This document shows, piece by piece, positions 23,153 through 36,278 of a DNA stretch of 64,000 bases. The notes below the pieces were generated by a model. The model was not told where the DNA came from, ran no database searches, and was given only the letters and a program-made list of their open reading frames with translations. Positions within the stretch are counted from its first letter, which is position 1. Every line of letters starts with the position of its first letter. Position numbers and translations under genes: made by a program. Source of the DNA: Tillus elongatus (Eukaryota; Arthropoda; Insecta; Coleoptera; Cleridae); assembly GCA_964006375.1 (NCBI GenBank), contig OZ023264.1, positions 178,505,131 through 178,569,130 on the forward strand. The letters run 5' to 3'.

Positions 23153-24564
23153 GTATAAAGTAAAGCAATCTGAGACTTGCCTGTTAACCCCCCCACTCTC
23201 AGCCGGACTGTGAGATGGCACTGACTAGACAAAATTGGCGCGTAATTACCCATATTTAGCGGGATATTGTAACTCAGTGACGAATCGCAGAACATTAAAA
23301 TAAAGCATTGTTGTTTGCAAAGACTTTTCAACATGCCTTAGTAATCATTTTGTACGCTATGTCAGACAACAAATCAGTTTTTGAAAATGAATAAATGCGA
23401 GTGCTGAAAACATGAAAATGTTCGGAACGCAGCAAGTGCGTTATTGTAGTGAATTTTCATAAGTTTAAAAGTTATGAAACGTTACTTTATTTAATTAGGA
23501 ACGGTAAAAAATAAGGATAAGAAGGGCAAGCAAAAACATGACCTCTAACAAAAATATTTATGCAGTAATTTGTATACAAACCTCAAACAAAACAGTTGAT
23601 AAACAGGAAATATACTCAACAAAAAATACACTAGAAAGCGGAACATAAAAAGATTCCTGTGGTTCATGCATTGAGGGTGATTGTATGCATCCAGAAGGGG
23701 AAAAAGAGCCCCCAGGACGAAGAGGGTTTCTGCCCCCTCACCCAAAAACACGGGGGGGGGGTCCTCCTTCCCCTTGTCCATGCATCAAACTACCTTCAAA
23801 GCATAAAGCACAAGAAATATTTCTTGGGAGCATCCCCCAAGAAAGTTACTGGACCTGGGCGAATATTGGTGTTCGGGGCAGACAGGGTTTAAAGGAAGTA
23901 TTGCTGCAAAATGTGAAAAACGCATCTTTCCAAAGTCCAACTAAATGCTAAATTTTCCGCTCAGATTTCCTCCCCGGCCAGCAACCCTATTCATTTTTGG
24001 TCCCTTAAGTTTCTTAGGGGTTGTTTGCACTAAATTTTACTTATGGCTTGTGCATCCAAGGGGGATTCTCAGCATGTTTCTGAAAAAAAATCTAAAAACC
24101 CTCCTTGCAATAAACTGTAAATTTACCGAAACAGTTTTACGATATTATTTTAAATAAACCAATAGGAATACGTTTCGCGGCTATTTCGCAATTCGCAACT
24201 GTATGAATCTAACTTTTGTACAAGACTGCACTGAAATCCGGTCGACGCCGAAAGCAAGCACCTTTTAATAGGCTTGGACGCTTAACAAACGTAGGTATGT
24301 CTAATTTTAAGCGGGAGACTGTACCTGTTTGAAACGTACAATATGAGAAATAGAGAAATACGCTTTAAAGTGCTATTTACTAAACTCACTAAAAAAACTA
24401 ACCTGCGAAATCATCGATAATAAAAATGATGGATCTAGTAATTTATCTATCAGGATCGTTCTAATTTTGTGAGCAGGTTTTGATACTTGCAAAGAACATT
24501 ATCGCATACTAAAATTTAGCGCTTTTTAAAGCAAACGTTGTCCCGGTATTATAAAAAAAAATGG
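23153..24564. other. Intron sequence with diverged repeats, no gene recognised
   Basis: It contains one MITE end (GCAGCAAGTGCGTTATTG at about 23430), a G-rich stretch (nine or more G at 23752-23761), and a segment at 24131-24235 similar to 61100-61215 (CCAATAGG, TTTCGCAATTCGC). Open frames here are short and lack motifs. Confidence 0.5.
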
Positions 24565-25192
24565 GTCAGGTCTGACAATCTACATAATTGTTAGTTGACT
24601 GTACACATGTCTCCAGCTATAACATTTTGTGTTAACTAGAGCTGTCGTGACAACATACTACATGGTTCCGCACCGAGATGGCGTCCCTGTCGTACATTTC
24701 ACAATGGTCTACCTTCTGACATGTTGCAATAATACTTGTAACTTCCATTGTTTAGATTTTTATCCACCATTTATTTACATAGCATAGCAGTACAGGTAAC
24801 GTCATCTGTCTTTGTCCAACATTGTAGATATTGCATTACAGAATTTGAAGTGATGTCGAGCATTATTTTAATTATAATTACGAATAACTTTATTTTTCTT
24901 TGATCAAAAGTCTTGAAAATTGGTACACAACCATGCCTGTCTAGGTTCCTCTAAGTTGTAAATTTTCGTTTCAATCATTTAAAGAATTTGAGAGATATTG
25001 CGTTTTAAAAAATATTTTTTATTTTTTTGTTAAGAACAACTGGGAGTTAAGATCTGATGAACGAACTCATCTAAGCCATAAACAAAATAAGGGTAATTCC
25101 CAAATATGGTCCAAATCAGTGAGGTATTTTTTGAGTTATCGGTGGGATACATACATACATACATGTTTTCTTAATGAAAATTCACTAAAAAT
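24565..25192 (+). repeat. Composite repeat with short CATA core, counterpart of 61733-62540
   Basis: Blocks in order: TCTGACAATCTACATAATTG (24572), GTGACAACATACTAC (24648), CATCTGTCTTTGTCCAACAT (24803), TGAGTTATCGGTGGGATA (25131), a short CATA run instead of a long TA array, then AATGAAAATTCACTAAAA. The same blocks occur in reverse order and strand at 61733-62540, showing one family with variable core. Confidence 0.75.
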
Positions 25193-25289
25193 GTCTATAT
25201 TGTTAAGTTCTAAGTCGTGGGAGTAACCTGAAAAAAGATAAGGCAGGTAGTTCAGCTTCAAGAATTTATTTCTAGTTATTATAAAGCAT

Positions 25290-25600
25290 ATTTTGACCCC
25301 AGGAAAAAAAATTCATTCCACTCTAGTGCACACTTCTGGAATTGCACATGTCACAATTCGTGACTCTAATTTCGAACAAATTGATCGCGCTCTGTATAGT
25401 CCAGATATGGCCCTATTTGGAAATTTGAAAAAGGACCTTCTTGGGCGCCAAGTCAGTGAAGACGAAGGGGTGAATGTTGCAGTTTGGACACATTTTGAGG
25501 ACAAACCGAAAGAATATTTTTGGGGGGTATCGAATCGTTGCTGAAACGATATAATAAGTGCACTGATGTTAGGGGGAACTATACTGAAAAATAAGATTTA
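25290..25600 (+). pseudogene. Mariner transposase C-terminal fragment
   Basis: YSPDMALFGNLKKDLLGRQV and VAVWTHFEDKPKEYFWGV match the third catalytic-region block (YSPDLAP.D..LF) and C terminus of classical mariner transposases. The third catalytic Asp is not preserved (LFGN) and frameshifts follow (LKRYNKCTDVRGNY at about 25540). The N-terminal scrap at 20480-20880 belongs to the same superfamily but lies on the other strand. Confidence 0.75.
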
Positions 25601-25734
25601 ATTGTGAATCTACGCCGTTTCTTTCATAGTCAGGCAGGGAAATTTTGGGGCTTACCTCGTACACATTTTACTATGCCATGTATCTGTCTAAACTTCTCAG
25701 CAATTAAGTTTATAAAATAACGTTTATTTTTTAG

Positions 25735-25824
25735 AAAACCACATTTCTTTTACAAGTATTACATGAAGAAGTCAACTTTACAATTTGTGGGTTTTTCCCA
25801 ATGAATATGTCAATGGTGATGGAG
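25735..25824 (+). CDS. Gustatory receptor GR-A, exon 4
   Basis: Acceptor TTTATTTTTTAG, donor GTATGT, 30 codons, phase 0 at both ends. It encodes FLLQVLHEEVNFTICGFFPM, the diagnostic GR region before the last membrane segment. GR-B exon 4 is also exactly 30 codons and aligns without gaps (FLLQTVHQKLKFSANGFFPI). Confidence 0.82.
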
Positions 25825-26704
25825 GTATGTATTAACAATATAAATTTTTGAGAATTAGAGCATTTTACTGTTTTCATCAACAAGACTTGGGGATATTTAT
25901 CTGTAAAAATATAATCAAATTTTCGTTATGTGGACGATATTTTTGCGTAACACAAATATATGCAAAGTAGATGACTTTATTAACAGACCCAATCAGTGGC
26001 GGCTGGTGATAAGGGGCATAGGGGCACGTGCCCAGCCCAAATTTCAATAGAAAAAATATATTGCTTTTATTTTAATTTACTATAATGACTGTTACAATAA
26101 TATCAATTAATTATATACGACAAACTATCCATATTCTAATTATTATTTCTTTTATACCACAAATAATGATTTTTATCATGTCAGACTCCGCATCGCGCCA
26201 CCATACACTGAATTCTACGAGAGACTTTGACTTGCATCAGGAAACCGTCGTCGCATTACGCGTGCTTGAGCCTTTAAATATACATTCAAAGGCGTGGGCA
26301 CATAGTTATCCATCCCTCGTTTGTCATCGAGCTTGCCGCGATCGCAAACCGAACACGGCGGCGATATCGTTAAGGTCGATCTTAAAATCGGCTGAAGGGG
26401 TCACACATATTGTGTGACCGTTTTAAGTGTTATTGTTTATTTTGTTCGCTGAGAAGTGTGTTTTCACTGTTTTTGATTGTAAAACGTTTCAAAATGAATT
26501 CGGTGGACTTTTTATTGACTAATAAAAACGAGATCCGAACGGAAATTAAACGGTTAGGAAGGCCGATTATTTCCAAAACAGACGTAGGAAAATCACGAAG
26601 TTTTTCACGAAAATTTAATAGTATGCAATAGAAGTATGTGACGTTATTATAACATAATAATTAAAAGATAGCTTTTCTTTCACAGACCATTTGTCTCTTT
26701 CAAA

Positions 26705-26969
26705 TTTGTTGTCAACACCCAGTTTTAATTCTTACAAAGTAAACTTCCAGAAAATAATTTGTTGTCAACACCTAGTTTTAATTCTTACAAAGTAAACTTC
26801 CAGAAAATAATTTGTTGTCAACACCCAGTTTTAATTCTTACAAAGTAAACTTCCAGAAAATAATTTGTTGTCAACACCCAGTTTTAATTCTTACAAAGTA
26901 AACTTCCAGAAAATAATGTGTTGTCAACACCCAGTTTTAATTCTTACAAAGTAAACTTCCAGAAAATAA
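26705..26969. repeat. Minisatellite, five copies of a 53-bp unit
   Basis: Units start at 26705, 26758, 26811, 26864 and 26917 and contain TTGTTGTCAACACCCAG and AAGTAAACTTCCAG. They are almost identical (one or two substitutions), so the expansion is recent. It lies inside hAT family B copy 2 and is absent from copy 1. Confidence 0.95.
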
Positions 26970-27159
26970 TTTTCAAACTATTATTTAGTACTATCATTTT
27001 TTGACACGGGGAAACTTACAAAAGAATTAATTACTTTATACAACCGAGAAGATATGAGATCTATGGAAGGTGTTAGTGCTTTCTTAAATTTTCTAAAAGA
27101 AAATAATAACGAAGATTTTCCGAAATTTATAAACTATGTAATATTGTGGAACGATTCCA

Positions 27160-27369
27160 ATGACCACTTCAGAAAGCGTAATGTGCTTTTCTACTTTAAA
27201 ACACGTTAAGACATTTTTAAGAAATACCATGAGCCAAGGTAAACTTACAGCATTGGCATTGTTGTCCACCGAGAAAAAAATGGTGAAACAAATCCGGGAC
27301 TTTAATGAAAAAGTGATTAACATTTTTGTGAACAATAAGGACAGGCGAGCTGATTTCCTCTACAAGTAA
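27160..27369 (+). pseudogene. hAT family B C-terminal dimerisation domain remnant
   Basis: It encodes MTTSESVMCFSTLKHVKTFL through to a stop after RRADFLYK. The pattern S/T-E-R/V-x-FS-x-LK-x-K is the end of hAT transposases of the ZMYM1/ZNF862-like group. The catalytic region is not present. Confidence 0.7.
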
Positions 27370-27661
27370 CGGTAAGATACCTATATCAATTTTTTTCACA
27401 TGTTGCCACCCATTATTTTAATTTATTTATGCCCTCGACATTCGTGATTAAATATCATTTCAAATAGCTAACAATTTCCCAAAAATACTCTTGTGAAAGT
27501 CTATATTTTTGTATAAAAGATTTTTTCATTGCAATTCTGAGGTATCAGTTTTCGTCTGCAGCGCCGCTGGTTACTAATCGGCAATCCTACTCACGAACCC
27601 TGTGCCCACCCACGTGCCGCCACTGGACTCAACTGTCAATTTAATTTAATAACATTCACCC

Positions 27662-28020
27662 GTAGAACCTCGGTAGTTCAGAGGTAAGAACGTGTGCCTC
27701 TGAACCGAGGGGTACTGGGTTCGATCCCAGGGTTCTCCTTTCACTTTTTCAGTACAAACTGTAACATTCACATCAACCGAGGTTCTGGCATTGTATTTGA
27801 GCAAGTTGAATGTCTGCACGTTCCGCCCTTCGGAGGGGGCGTAAAGTCGTCGGTCCCGTGTCCATGCAATGTTGGGCACGTTAAATATCCCTACCCTCAT
27901 TACAGAAAGGCAGGGGTTCGGCAAAATTTCCAGGATAGTCAGGTGAAACTGCCCCCTGGCGTCGGTGATTGGCCATAGTCGCGGAAATAGGCCGACGTTA
28001 AAGAAACAAAACACACACAC
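27662..28020 (+). mobile_element. tRNA-derived SINE, full length, with 11-bp target duplication
   Basis: The head carries RNA polymerase III boxes: A box TAGTTCAGAGG (27674-27684) and B box GGTTCGATCCC (27718-27728). A unique body and the tail GGCCGACGTTAAAGAAAC plus ACACAC follow. Direct repeats AACATTCACCC lie at 27651-27661 and 28021-28031. A second full copy is at 63041-63395. Confidence 0.92.
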
Positions 28021-28067
28021 AACATTCACCCACGAATTGTAAGTTAACATTAAATTTCCTTTTCTAG

Positions 28068-28229
28068 GTGTACTAGTTATTAAAAATAATGACTGTCTTG
28101 AATTCGATGTCCACAGGAAGGAAACTACCACTCTAAGTTACATTCCAAATGACTCGGGTCATACGTTTACACAAAAAACAGCGAGTTTAAAATTCTTAGT
28201 AAATAGACTAATAAAATTACCATTAAGTG
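28068..28229 (+). pseudogene. Penelope-like reverse transcriptase fragment
   Basis: An open stretch encodes LEFDVHRKETTTLSYIPNDS and LVNRLIKLPLS. This matches the block after the catalytic motif in Penelope-like reverse transcriptases (F-D-x-YRK-x-T-x-T ... H ... K ... R). It is cut on the right by a SINE-like element and lies just after the SINE at 27662-28020. Confidence 0.65.
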
Positions 28230-28466
28230 TGTGTTTTATTTCTTTAACGTCGGCCTATTTCCGCGACTATGGCCAATCACCGACGCCAGGGAGCCCTTAA
28301 GCTTCGGAGCTAAACTTTAATGCTGGCCTAGTATTGGCGTCATAGCTGGTACCCGGCACCTGCAGAAGTGCTTAAATACAATGCTGGGTCGGTAACTATA
28401 GGAAACTCCGGCCAGTAGCCGGCCAACGGTCTGTTAGCCAGCACATACACAGCACTACTCTGCATA
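28230..28466 (-). mobile_element. SINE-like element with the shared tail and a different head
   Basis: In minus orientation, the last 55 bp (GCGTCGGTGATTGGCCATAG onwards) are identical to the SINE tail at 27960-28010. The upstream 170 bp (TACCGACCCAGCATTG, GGCCGGCTACTGGCCGG) are unrelated to that SINE and lack a visible B box. This suggests a second SINE family sharing a tail, or a chimaera. Confidence 0.6.
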
Positions 28467-28469
28467 TAC

Positions 28470-28543
<74 letters not shown>

Positions 28544-28670
28544 TCAAACTGACCCCGGATATGTTTTCTATGGGGCCTAATTAGCGCTCACTCGAAGACT
28601 TTTTTTAAATTCAAAAGTCGGGATCTCCTCAATTGTGATTTTTTTAAAGAAAATTCACTAAACATGACTA
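28467..28670 (+). repeat. TA array plus right arm of the microsatellite-cored repeat
   Basis: The TA array spans about 28467-28541, followed by ACTGACCCCGGATATGTTTT, GGGCCTAATTAGCGCT and AAGAAAATTCACTAAA. No left arm is present; the array abuts the SINE-like element. The 455 bp that follow (28671-29125) show no recognised gene. Confidence 0.8.
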
Positions 28671-29125
28671 CAACTTTTCTATTTACGATTTTTTTTAAAT
28701 AAAAGATTAAAAAGTTAAGCGGGAGACTAAAATATCATGCGGATCACACTACACAGGTGATAAGTAGTTAATGCCTAGCCTAAAATATCAGCAAAACTAG
28801 CTATAACTTGCGAACAAAGTAAAATAGAGTAAAAATGTATTCAAAAAATTTAATCTTTACACTAGCGTATCAAAGGGGGTATGTTAATGGGGAAAGGGAC
28901 TATAAATAGTGTCGTTATGCTGAGCGTCGTTTTCAATAGATAATGTTACTCAACCTAAAATACTCCTAATGGCGCCCAACTTTTATACACAAAAGCGATA
29001 CTGGCAGTAAAACCAGCAGTTTTCCTGATATTTAGGCCATCAGTTACTGGTCGCCTGTGTAGTGCAAAACTGTAAATAATTTCTACGATATTTCGTTGCC
29101 TTAATTATGTTTAATTTTGTTTCAG

Positions 29126-29194
29126 CAATTTAATTTCTGCATCTCAATCGTCATATTTCTATATCAATTATCAAGTTGGAATATTATATTTTAG
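29126..29194 (+). CDS. Gustatory receptor GR-A, exon 5 (C terminus)
   Basis: Acceptor TTAATTTTGTTTCAG, 22 codons and a TAG. It encodes QFNFCISIVIFLYQLSSWNI, one membrane segment with a Gln at the position of the Gln in the GR TYhhhhhQF end motif; the TY pair is not conserved. It matches GR-B exon 5 in length and phase. The call is less certain than the other exons because the exon is short. Confidence 0.62.
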   Translation, partial: QFNFCISIVIFLYQLSSWNIIF

Positions 29195-29322
29195 TAAAAT
29201 GTAATTATTACAACAAACTATTGTTAAAGCCAATTTAACTTAATATTCACACCGAGTAATTAATTAGTAAAATATAATTTGTAACAGTACATTAGCCGTT
29301 TTATTTGACGCCTTGAATGCTA

Positions 29323-29569
29323 ATAAGTACACTTGGAGAACACCCAAATCACCACAACACATATTTCAGAGACCTCACGATCGTTTCGTTGACAAAGTTA
29401 ACATCTTCAGAGGATGAAAAATTCTGAATTTTCAGAAGTTTTCTTCCTCTGAAGATGTTGACTTTGTCAACGAAACGATCGTGAGGTCTCTGAAATATGT
29501 GTTGTGGTGATTTGGGTGTTCTCCAAGTGTACTTATTAGTGCTCATCACAGGTTCCAGTTTTTCACATA
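29323..29569 (+). mobile_element. Inverted-duplicated retro-insertion with 13-bp target duplication
   Basis: The insert is flanked by GCCTTGAATGCTA (29310-29322 and 29570-29582). Inside, 29321-29412 is the exact or near-exact inverse of 29447-29538, giving a 92-bp hairpin with a 34-nt loop. It ends GGTTCCAGTTTTTCACATA, as does the insertion at 30603-30751. Confidence 0.85.
29449..29488 (+). ncRNA. Hammerhead-ribozyme-like core (candidate)
   Basis: CTGAAGA (29449-29455), then a stem GTTGAC-TTT-GTCAAC (29457-29471), then GAAA (29472-29475), and GTC at 29486-29488. These are the conserved core boxes of a hammerhead in the right order. An unpaired T precedes the stem, and stem I pairing is poor by eye, so activity is doubtful. 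A second copy at 30623 has CTGGAGA. Confidence 0.3.
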
Positions 29570-29938
29570 GCCTTGAATGCTATTACGACAAGAGCTAACT
29601 AACCGAGACGTCTCGTATTCGAATTGGTCGGTGTGCCAAAAGTTAGCACCCAAAGGACCGAAGATACACAACTGTCAGTAACGTGCTGGCATAGCATGAT
29701 CTTGTGGGACTAGTCTAATGTGAAGAAAGTGTTCTTCTAGGATAAGAGACATGTAGAAGAATTAAGCATACCAATTACATTCACACAAAATTTCGTATTC
29801 TTAGCCTGTGGGCATTTACAACCGAAAATAATTTTTTTAAATTGCCACTGGTGTAAAGAAAATGTTTGGCCACGATAAAAGTATGTAGAAAAATTAATCA
29901 TACCAATAAGTACCTCCACATACAATTTAACGTAAAAT

Positions 29939-30496
29939 ATGAGTAGCTTTGTTGTTTTGACAGATTCCCTTTCACTGTTAAGAACTCTATCGAATCTTCA
30001 AAATGATATATATCGTTCCAGTGTAATATGTCATATTGCTTATCAATTAGAGGTCTTGGAACAACAGCACAAAAGAGTTACTTTCATACGGGTAAAAGGG
30101 CACTCAAAGCTTGAGGGTAATGAAAAGGCCGACTATTTTTCTAAAAAAGCAACGATAACAGGTTGTAAACATGACTTTTACAGTAACAGAGATCTACTTC
30201 CCCAAGTAAAACATGTGTGTAATATAAAATGGCAGGATCATTGGAATAAGTTAAAAAGTAGCTGTAACAAACACTTCAGTAGTATCATCCCTAATCTAAG
30301 AAAACAGCCCATTTACAAAGAAATGTTGCTTCCTATGTACTTGTCTACGACACTTAACAGAATTATCATAGGCCATGGTGCTTTTAAGTCTCATTGGTAT
30401 AAAATAAAAGTTGAAGACAATCCATTTTGCTCATTCGACAATACCAGCCCAACTGATTTAAATCATTTGATTTTTTTCCTGTGTTATGCATCATGA
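29939..30496 (+). pseudogene. LINE family D, RNase H fragment
   Basis: It encodes VVLTDSLSLLRTL (Asp box), RVTFIRVKGHSKLEGNEKAD (catalytic His/Asp block of RNase H), KWQDHWNKLKSS and a C-terminal part up to about 30496. Upstream RNase H and reverse transcriptase are missing. It belongs to a LINE clade with an RNase H domain and is 5'-truncated. Confidence 0.75.
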
Positions 30497-30602
30497 ACAA
30501 AGAAAAATATTATTTTGTAATTTGATAGAATACAATGTTTCCTTTCCACTTGATGTGACATCACTTATGTATGAAGCTGTTTGTAATAAAAGTGTCATGG
30601 TA

Positions 30603-30751
30603 AGTACACTTTCTAAGAATTTCCTTCCTCTGGAGATGTTGACTTTGTCAACGAAACGATCGTAAGGTCTCTGAAATATGTGTTGTGGTGAATTGGGTGT
30701 TCTCCAAGTGTACTTATTAGTGCTCATCACAGGTTCCAGTTTTCACATAGT
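30603..30751 (+). mobile_element. Short 5'-truncated retro-insertion with 10-bp target duplication
   Basis: Direct repeats TGTCATGGTA lie at 30593-30602 and 30752-30761. The insert carries GTTGACTTTGTCAACGAAAC and the end TCCAGTTTTCACATAG, matching the right half of 29323-29569. The stretch from 30762 to 31571 contains short GT/CA-rich tracts and no recognised gene. Confidence 0.8.
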
Positions 30752-31571
30752 TGTCATGGTAGCTTTCATGTGTTTTGTTAAAGACTCTAAGTTAGCTAGG
30801 TTTATATAGCTCTTAGTAAAAAGATGCTATTCTGAAAATTGGACTGTTCCAATAAATGTTGTACTAGTGGCAATATACTATATAGTCTTAAGGGATACTA
30901 AATAAACTTAGCAGATTAATGTGTAGTCAGAGAGATAAAAGTAAGTTCCTTTGTGTCTTTCCTTGTGTTAACCTCTTTTGACCGCAGCCTTCCCAGTATG
31001 TTAAAAAGTCATCATGACAGGCCCCATTGGTGTGAAAAGTGTCCCAGTGTTTCTCCTGCAACAACTTGTAGCGCAGATGTGTGCATGCATATGTATGTGT
31101 GTATGTGCACATGAAGAAATAAGGTGCATTTTCTGTCCTGCACTTAGTGTTAAGTACTGGACGTATAAAGCCTACTGACGTGAATGCGTATACATGAGTG
31201 TATATGCGCTCCCGTATGTGTGTGGGTGGATATGTAAGTTTTAATTTTAATATATATTTTTAGTAAACAGCAAGTGTATAGGGAGATAAAAGAAGATAAA
31301 AGAAAAAAGTTAAAGAGCTTGTTAGATTAACATTCTTAAGACAGGTTTTGCCATTGTGAAAAGCAAGGTCACATGCAGCCTTGTTCATTTTGAAAATTGA
31401 CAGTGACTGAATGAGCCAGTTCTCAAAGTCAAAACTCTAATAAATAAAAATAAAAACAATTTAACGTTCTTATGAGCCGTCTAAGGGTGACGGTATTGTG
31501 TATAAAACTTTTGGCACCAAAGTGCCAAAGTCTTAAGTAAATTGAAGCACCATTTAGAAACGAATCACCAC

Positions 31572-32012
31572 TAGGGTGAAGTGGGGCAAACGTAATCATG
31601 GGGCAAGTGTAATCAGGCCCTGTGTAATTTTTTGAAACGTTTTGGAACTTCTCCAAAATTGGAAAATATTACCCTTTTTACACCCATATTACTTTTTATT
31701 AACCTCTTTTAGTTCCAGTTTCTAAATATTCACTATTTATTTTAATTTGACTGCATTTATAATAATTTTGTGAGCGTTTTTTACGATTTTGAATTCCCTG
31801 TTGCTACCGCAAATATTATGTAGTTGTAATATTTTGCTCCCTTACGTAATTTTCAACAAGGAATCTGATTCTGCTTGTCAGATTTGGATTTGGATACTAA
31901 CAAAAAATATCTACCAGCGATTACATTTACCCCACTGAATTACTCATATGGGGTAGGTGTAATCGCGAGACTGGGGTAAATGTAATCACTGATTAGATTT
32001 GCCCCAGCCTCC
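31572..32012. repeat. MITE-like element with TGGGGCAAA inverted ends
   Basis: The left end is TGGGGCAAACGTAATC (about 31580) and the right end TTTGCCCCA (about 32003). The motif GGGGTAAATGTAATC recurs internally near both ends. Length is about 440 bp, with no coding frame. It may be a non-autonomous DNA transposon. Confidence 0.6.
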
Positions 32013-32039
32013 TCCTCCTTGACTTTTTAGTTTATAAGC

Positions 32040-32145
32040 TGTTGCATTTACCGGTCACCTTCTGACAACAACTTTGTCCAGCTCTTCGACTACCTTTCTG
32101 AAAAAACCGACCATCTGATTTCTGAATATCCTTCCTCCGAGGTCA
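32040..32145 (+). mobile_element. LINE family A, endonuclease-region scrap (copy d)
   Basis: About 105 bp match 14589-14690 (ACCGGTCACCTTCTGACAAC, TATCCTTCCTCCGAGGTCA). It is an isolated internal fragment. Confidence 0.7.
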
Positions 32146-32189
32146 CCATCATTTTTGAAACACCCTGTATCTTGGTAGGTGCGTAAATA

Positions 32190-32405
32190 GCTTGAAGAGG
32201 TGTGTTCGCCAGGAAAATCGGACCAGTTTTTTCTAGGTTGATTTTCGGAAAATGTTTGTACTTTTTGAAACAACAAAGCTATTTTAATGAAATATGGTAC
32301 ATTATTTGTACTATATAGTACTGCCAACCAAATATCATTTTAAAAACAAGACATATTTGACATTAAAAACATGTTTCCGAAAATTGCTACCATAACGCAC
32401 TTTTT
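32190..32405 (-). repeat. Half of a GCAGCAAGTGCG-family MITE
   Basis: The right half (GAAATATGGTACATTATTTG to CTACCATAACGCAC at 32387-32400) matches 18330-18510 and 44225-44360. The other end is missing. A separate left end in plus orientation sits at 32700-32740. Confidence 0.6.
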
Positions 32406-32830
32406 AGCCAGACTTTTTATAATTTTTCTTTGCCATGACGTCATTCTCTAGATGTTAATGATTTACCAATATAGATATATAATAATTAAAATATTGTAAA
32501 ATGCTACTGGGTCTGAGTTTAAACCATTTTTTTAAGTAAAAGTTAATGAGACCCCATAAATGACACCTCCCGTTCATACTAAAGAGACAACGGACAAACA
32601 ATAAGCAAACAATGGCAGAATCTGCCAACACCGAGAATAGAGCCCTGGGACACGCGAGAATTCAGATACACGTGACTTCCAGCATGGAATAATAAGCCTG
32701 TACGCAGCAAGTGCGTTATGGTAGTGTATTTTCATAGAAATTATCTGGCACAAAATATATTATAACTTTTTTTTCTTATAACATAGAAATCTAAATTTTG
32801 GTGTATAGTTTGCTTTAAAAAAAATTTATA

Positions 32831-33534
32831 ATGAAAACTCAAAATTTCCCGGAAAACCTTGTCCGATTTTCCTGATTAACGAACTTATTCAAGCCATTTA
32901 CAAAAGGAAGGTACATGTCAAATTTTATGAAAATCGGCCCGTTATTTTTTGAGATAAAAATTTTTTCCTAATGAAAACTCAAAATTTTTCCCTGAAAACC
33001 TAGTCCAATTTTCCTGATTAACGAAATTATTCAAGCCATTTACAAAAGGGAGGCACGTGCCAAATTTTATCAAAATCGGCCCATTATTTTTGAGATAAAA
33101 TTTTTTTTCGAATGGAAACTCAAAATTTTCCCGGAAAACCTCGTCCGATTTTCCTGACTAACGAACTTATCCAAGCCATTTACAAAAGGAAGGTACATGC
33201 CAAATTTTATCAAAATCGGCCCATTATTTTTTGAGATAAAATTTTTTCCAATGAAAACTCAAAATTTTCCAGGAAAACCTAGTCCGATTGTCCTGATTAA
33301 CGAACTTATTCAAGCCATTTACTAAAGGAAGGCACGTGCCAAATTTTATCAAAATCGGCCCATTATTTTTTGAGATAAGAATTTTTTTCGAATGGAAACT
33401 CAAATTTTTCCCGGAAAACCTCGTCCGATTTTCCTGACTAACGAACTTATCCAAGCCATTTACAAAAGGAAGGTACATGCCAAATTTTATTAAAATCGGC
33501 CCATTATTTTTTGAGTTATTGGTGTTATACATAC
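32831..33534 (+). repeat. Tandem array, five copies of a 140-bp unit (left arm of the cored repeat)
   Basis: Units start at 32831, 32971, 33112, 33251 and 33392. Each contains AACTCAAAATTT, CCGATTTTCCTGA, TCAAGCCATTTAC or CCAAGCCATTTAC, and ATCGGCCCATTATTTTTTGA. The last runs into the TA array at 33535. Other copies of the family have this left arm only once. Confidence 0.9.
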
Positions 33535-35820
<2,286 letters not shown>

Positions 35821-36278
35821 GTAGCCAAGTAGAATCGTAGTGGGGATTGTGACTACCAATGACTTGCAGAGGACGACAACTTACAGTGAGTCTCTAACTA
35901 CGAAACTTGAAAAGTGGACTACGCAACCAGTCATACTTTGTGTAAACCCAGTGCTTTCTGCAGTAATCGTGCCTTTGCAATTTAGGATAAATCATCAATG
36001 TATTTTATTAATTTTCAAATGTACTTCTTATTGAGTATAATAAATACGAGCATCAAGACGACATTGTTGATGATAATAAAACAAAACCTACATTATATGG
36101 TCTCTCTGATAGTAGTTTATTAAATAAATGAGTAGGATATTATCTTAAATGTTCAATTCTGTTTTAATAAATATGTAACTATTTCATAATAAATTGAAAA
36201 ATCTATGTCACATCTTTAATCAGTTACCCTCTTGCCCATCCAAGCCGAAAACGGAGAGCCTAGTTAAAAACATTTAAA

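Larger units (their letters stand above)
25994..27625 (+). mobile_element. hAT family B, copy 2, internally deleted
   Basis: Ends CAGTGGCGGC and GCCGCCACTG, with imperfect 8-bp flanks GACCCAAT and GACTCAAC. The transposase start MNSVDFLLTNK lies at 26494 and the C-terminal dimerisation piece (CFSTLKHVKTFLRNTMSQGK) at 27160-27369. The middle of the gene is missing and replaced by a minisatellite at 26705. It is non-autonomous and lies in GR-A intron 4. Confidence 0.85.

Noticed and set aside
23752..23761. G-quadruplex-forming control element
   Set aside because: A single G run; neighbouring runs are too sparse to support a functional claim.
26705..26969. CRISPR-like array (regular direct repeats)
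   Set aside because: Units are contiguous without spacers and the genome is eukaryotic; it is a minisatellite.
27662..27740. tRNA gene (A and B boxes present)
   Set aside because: It is the head of a repeated SINE with target duplications, poor cloverleaf pairing and a second copy at 63395-63334.
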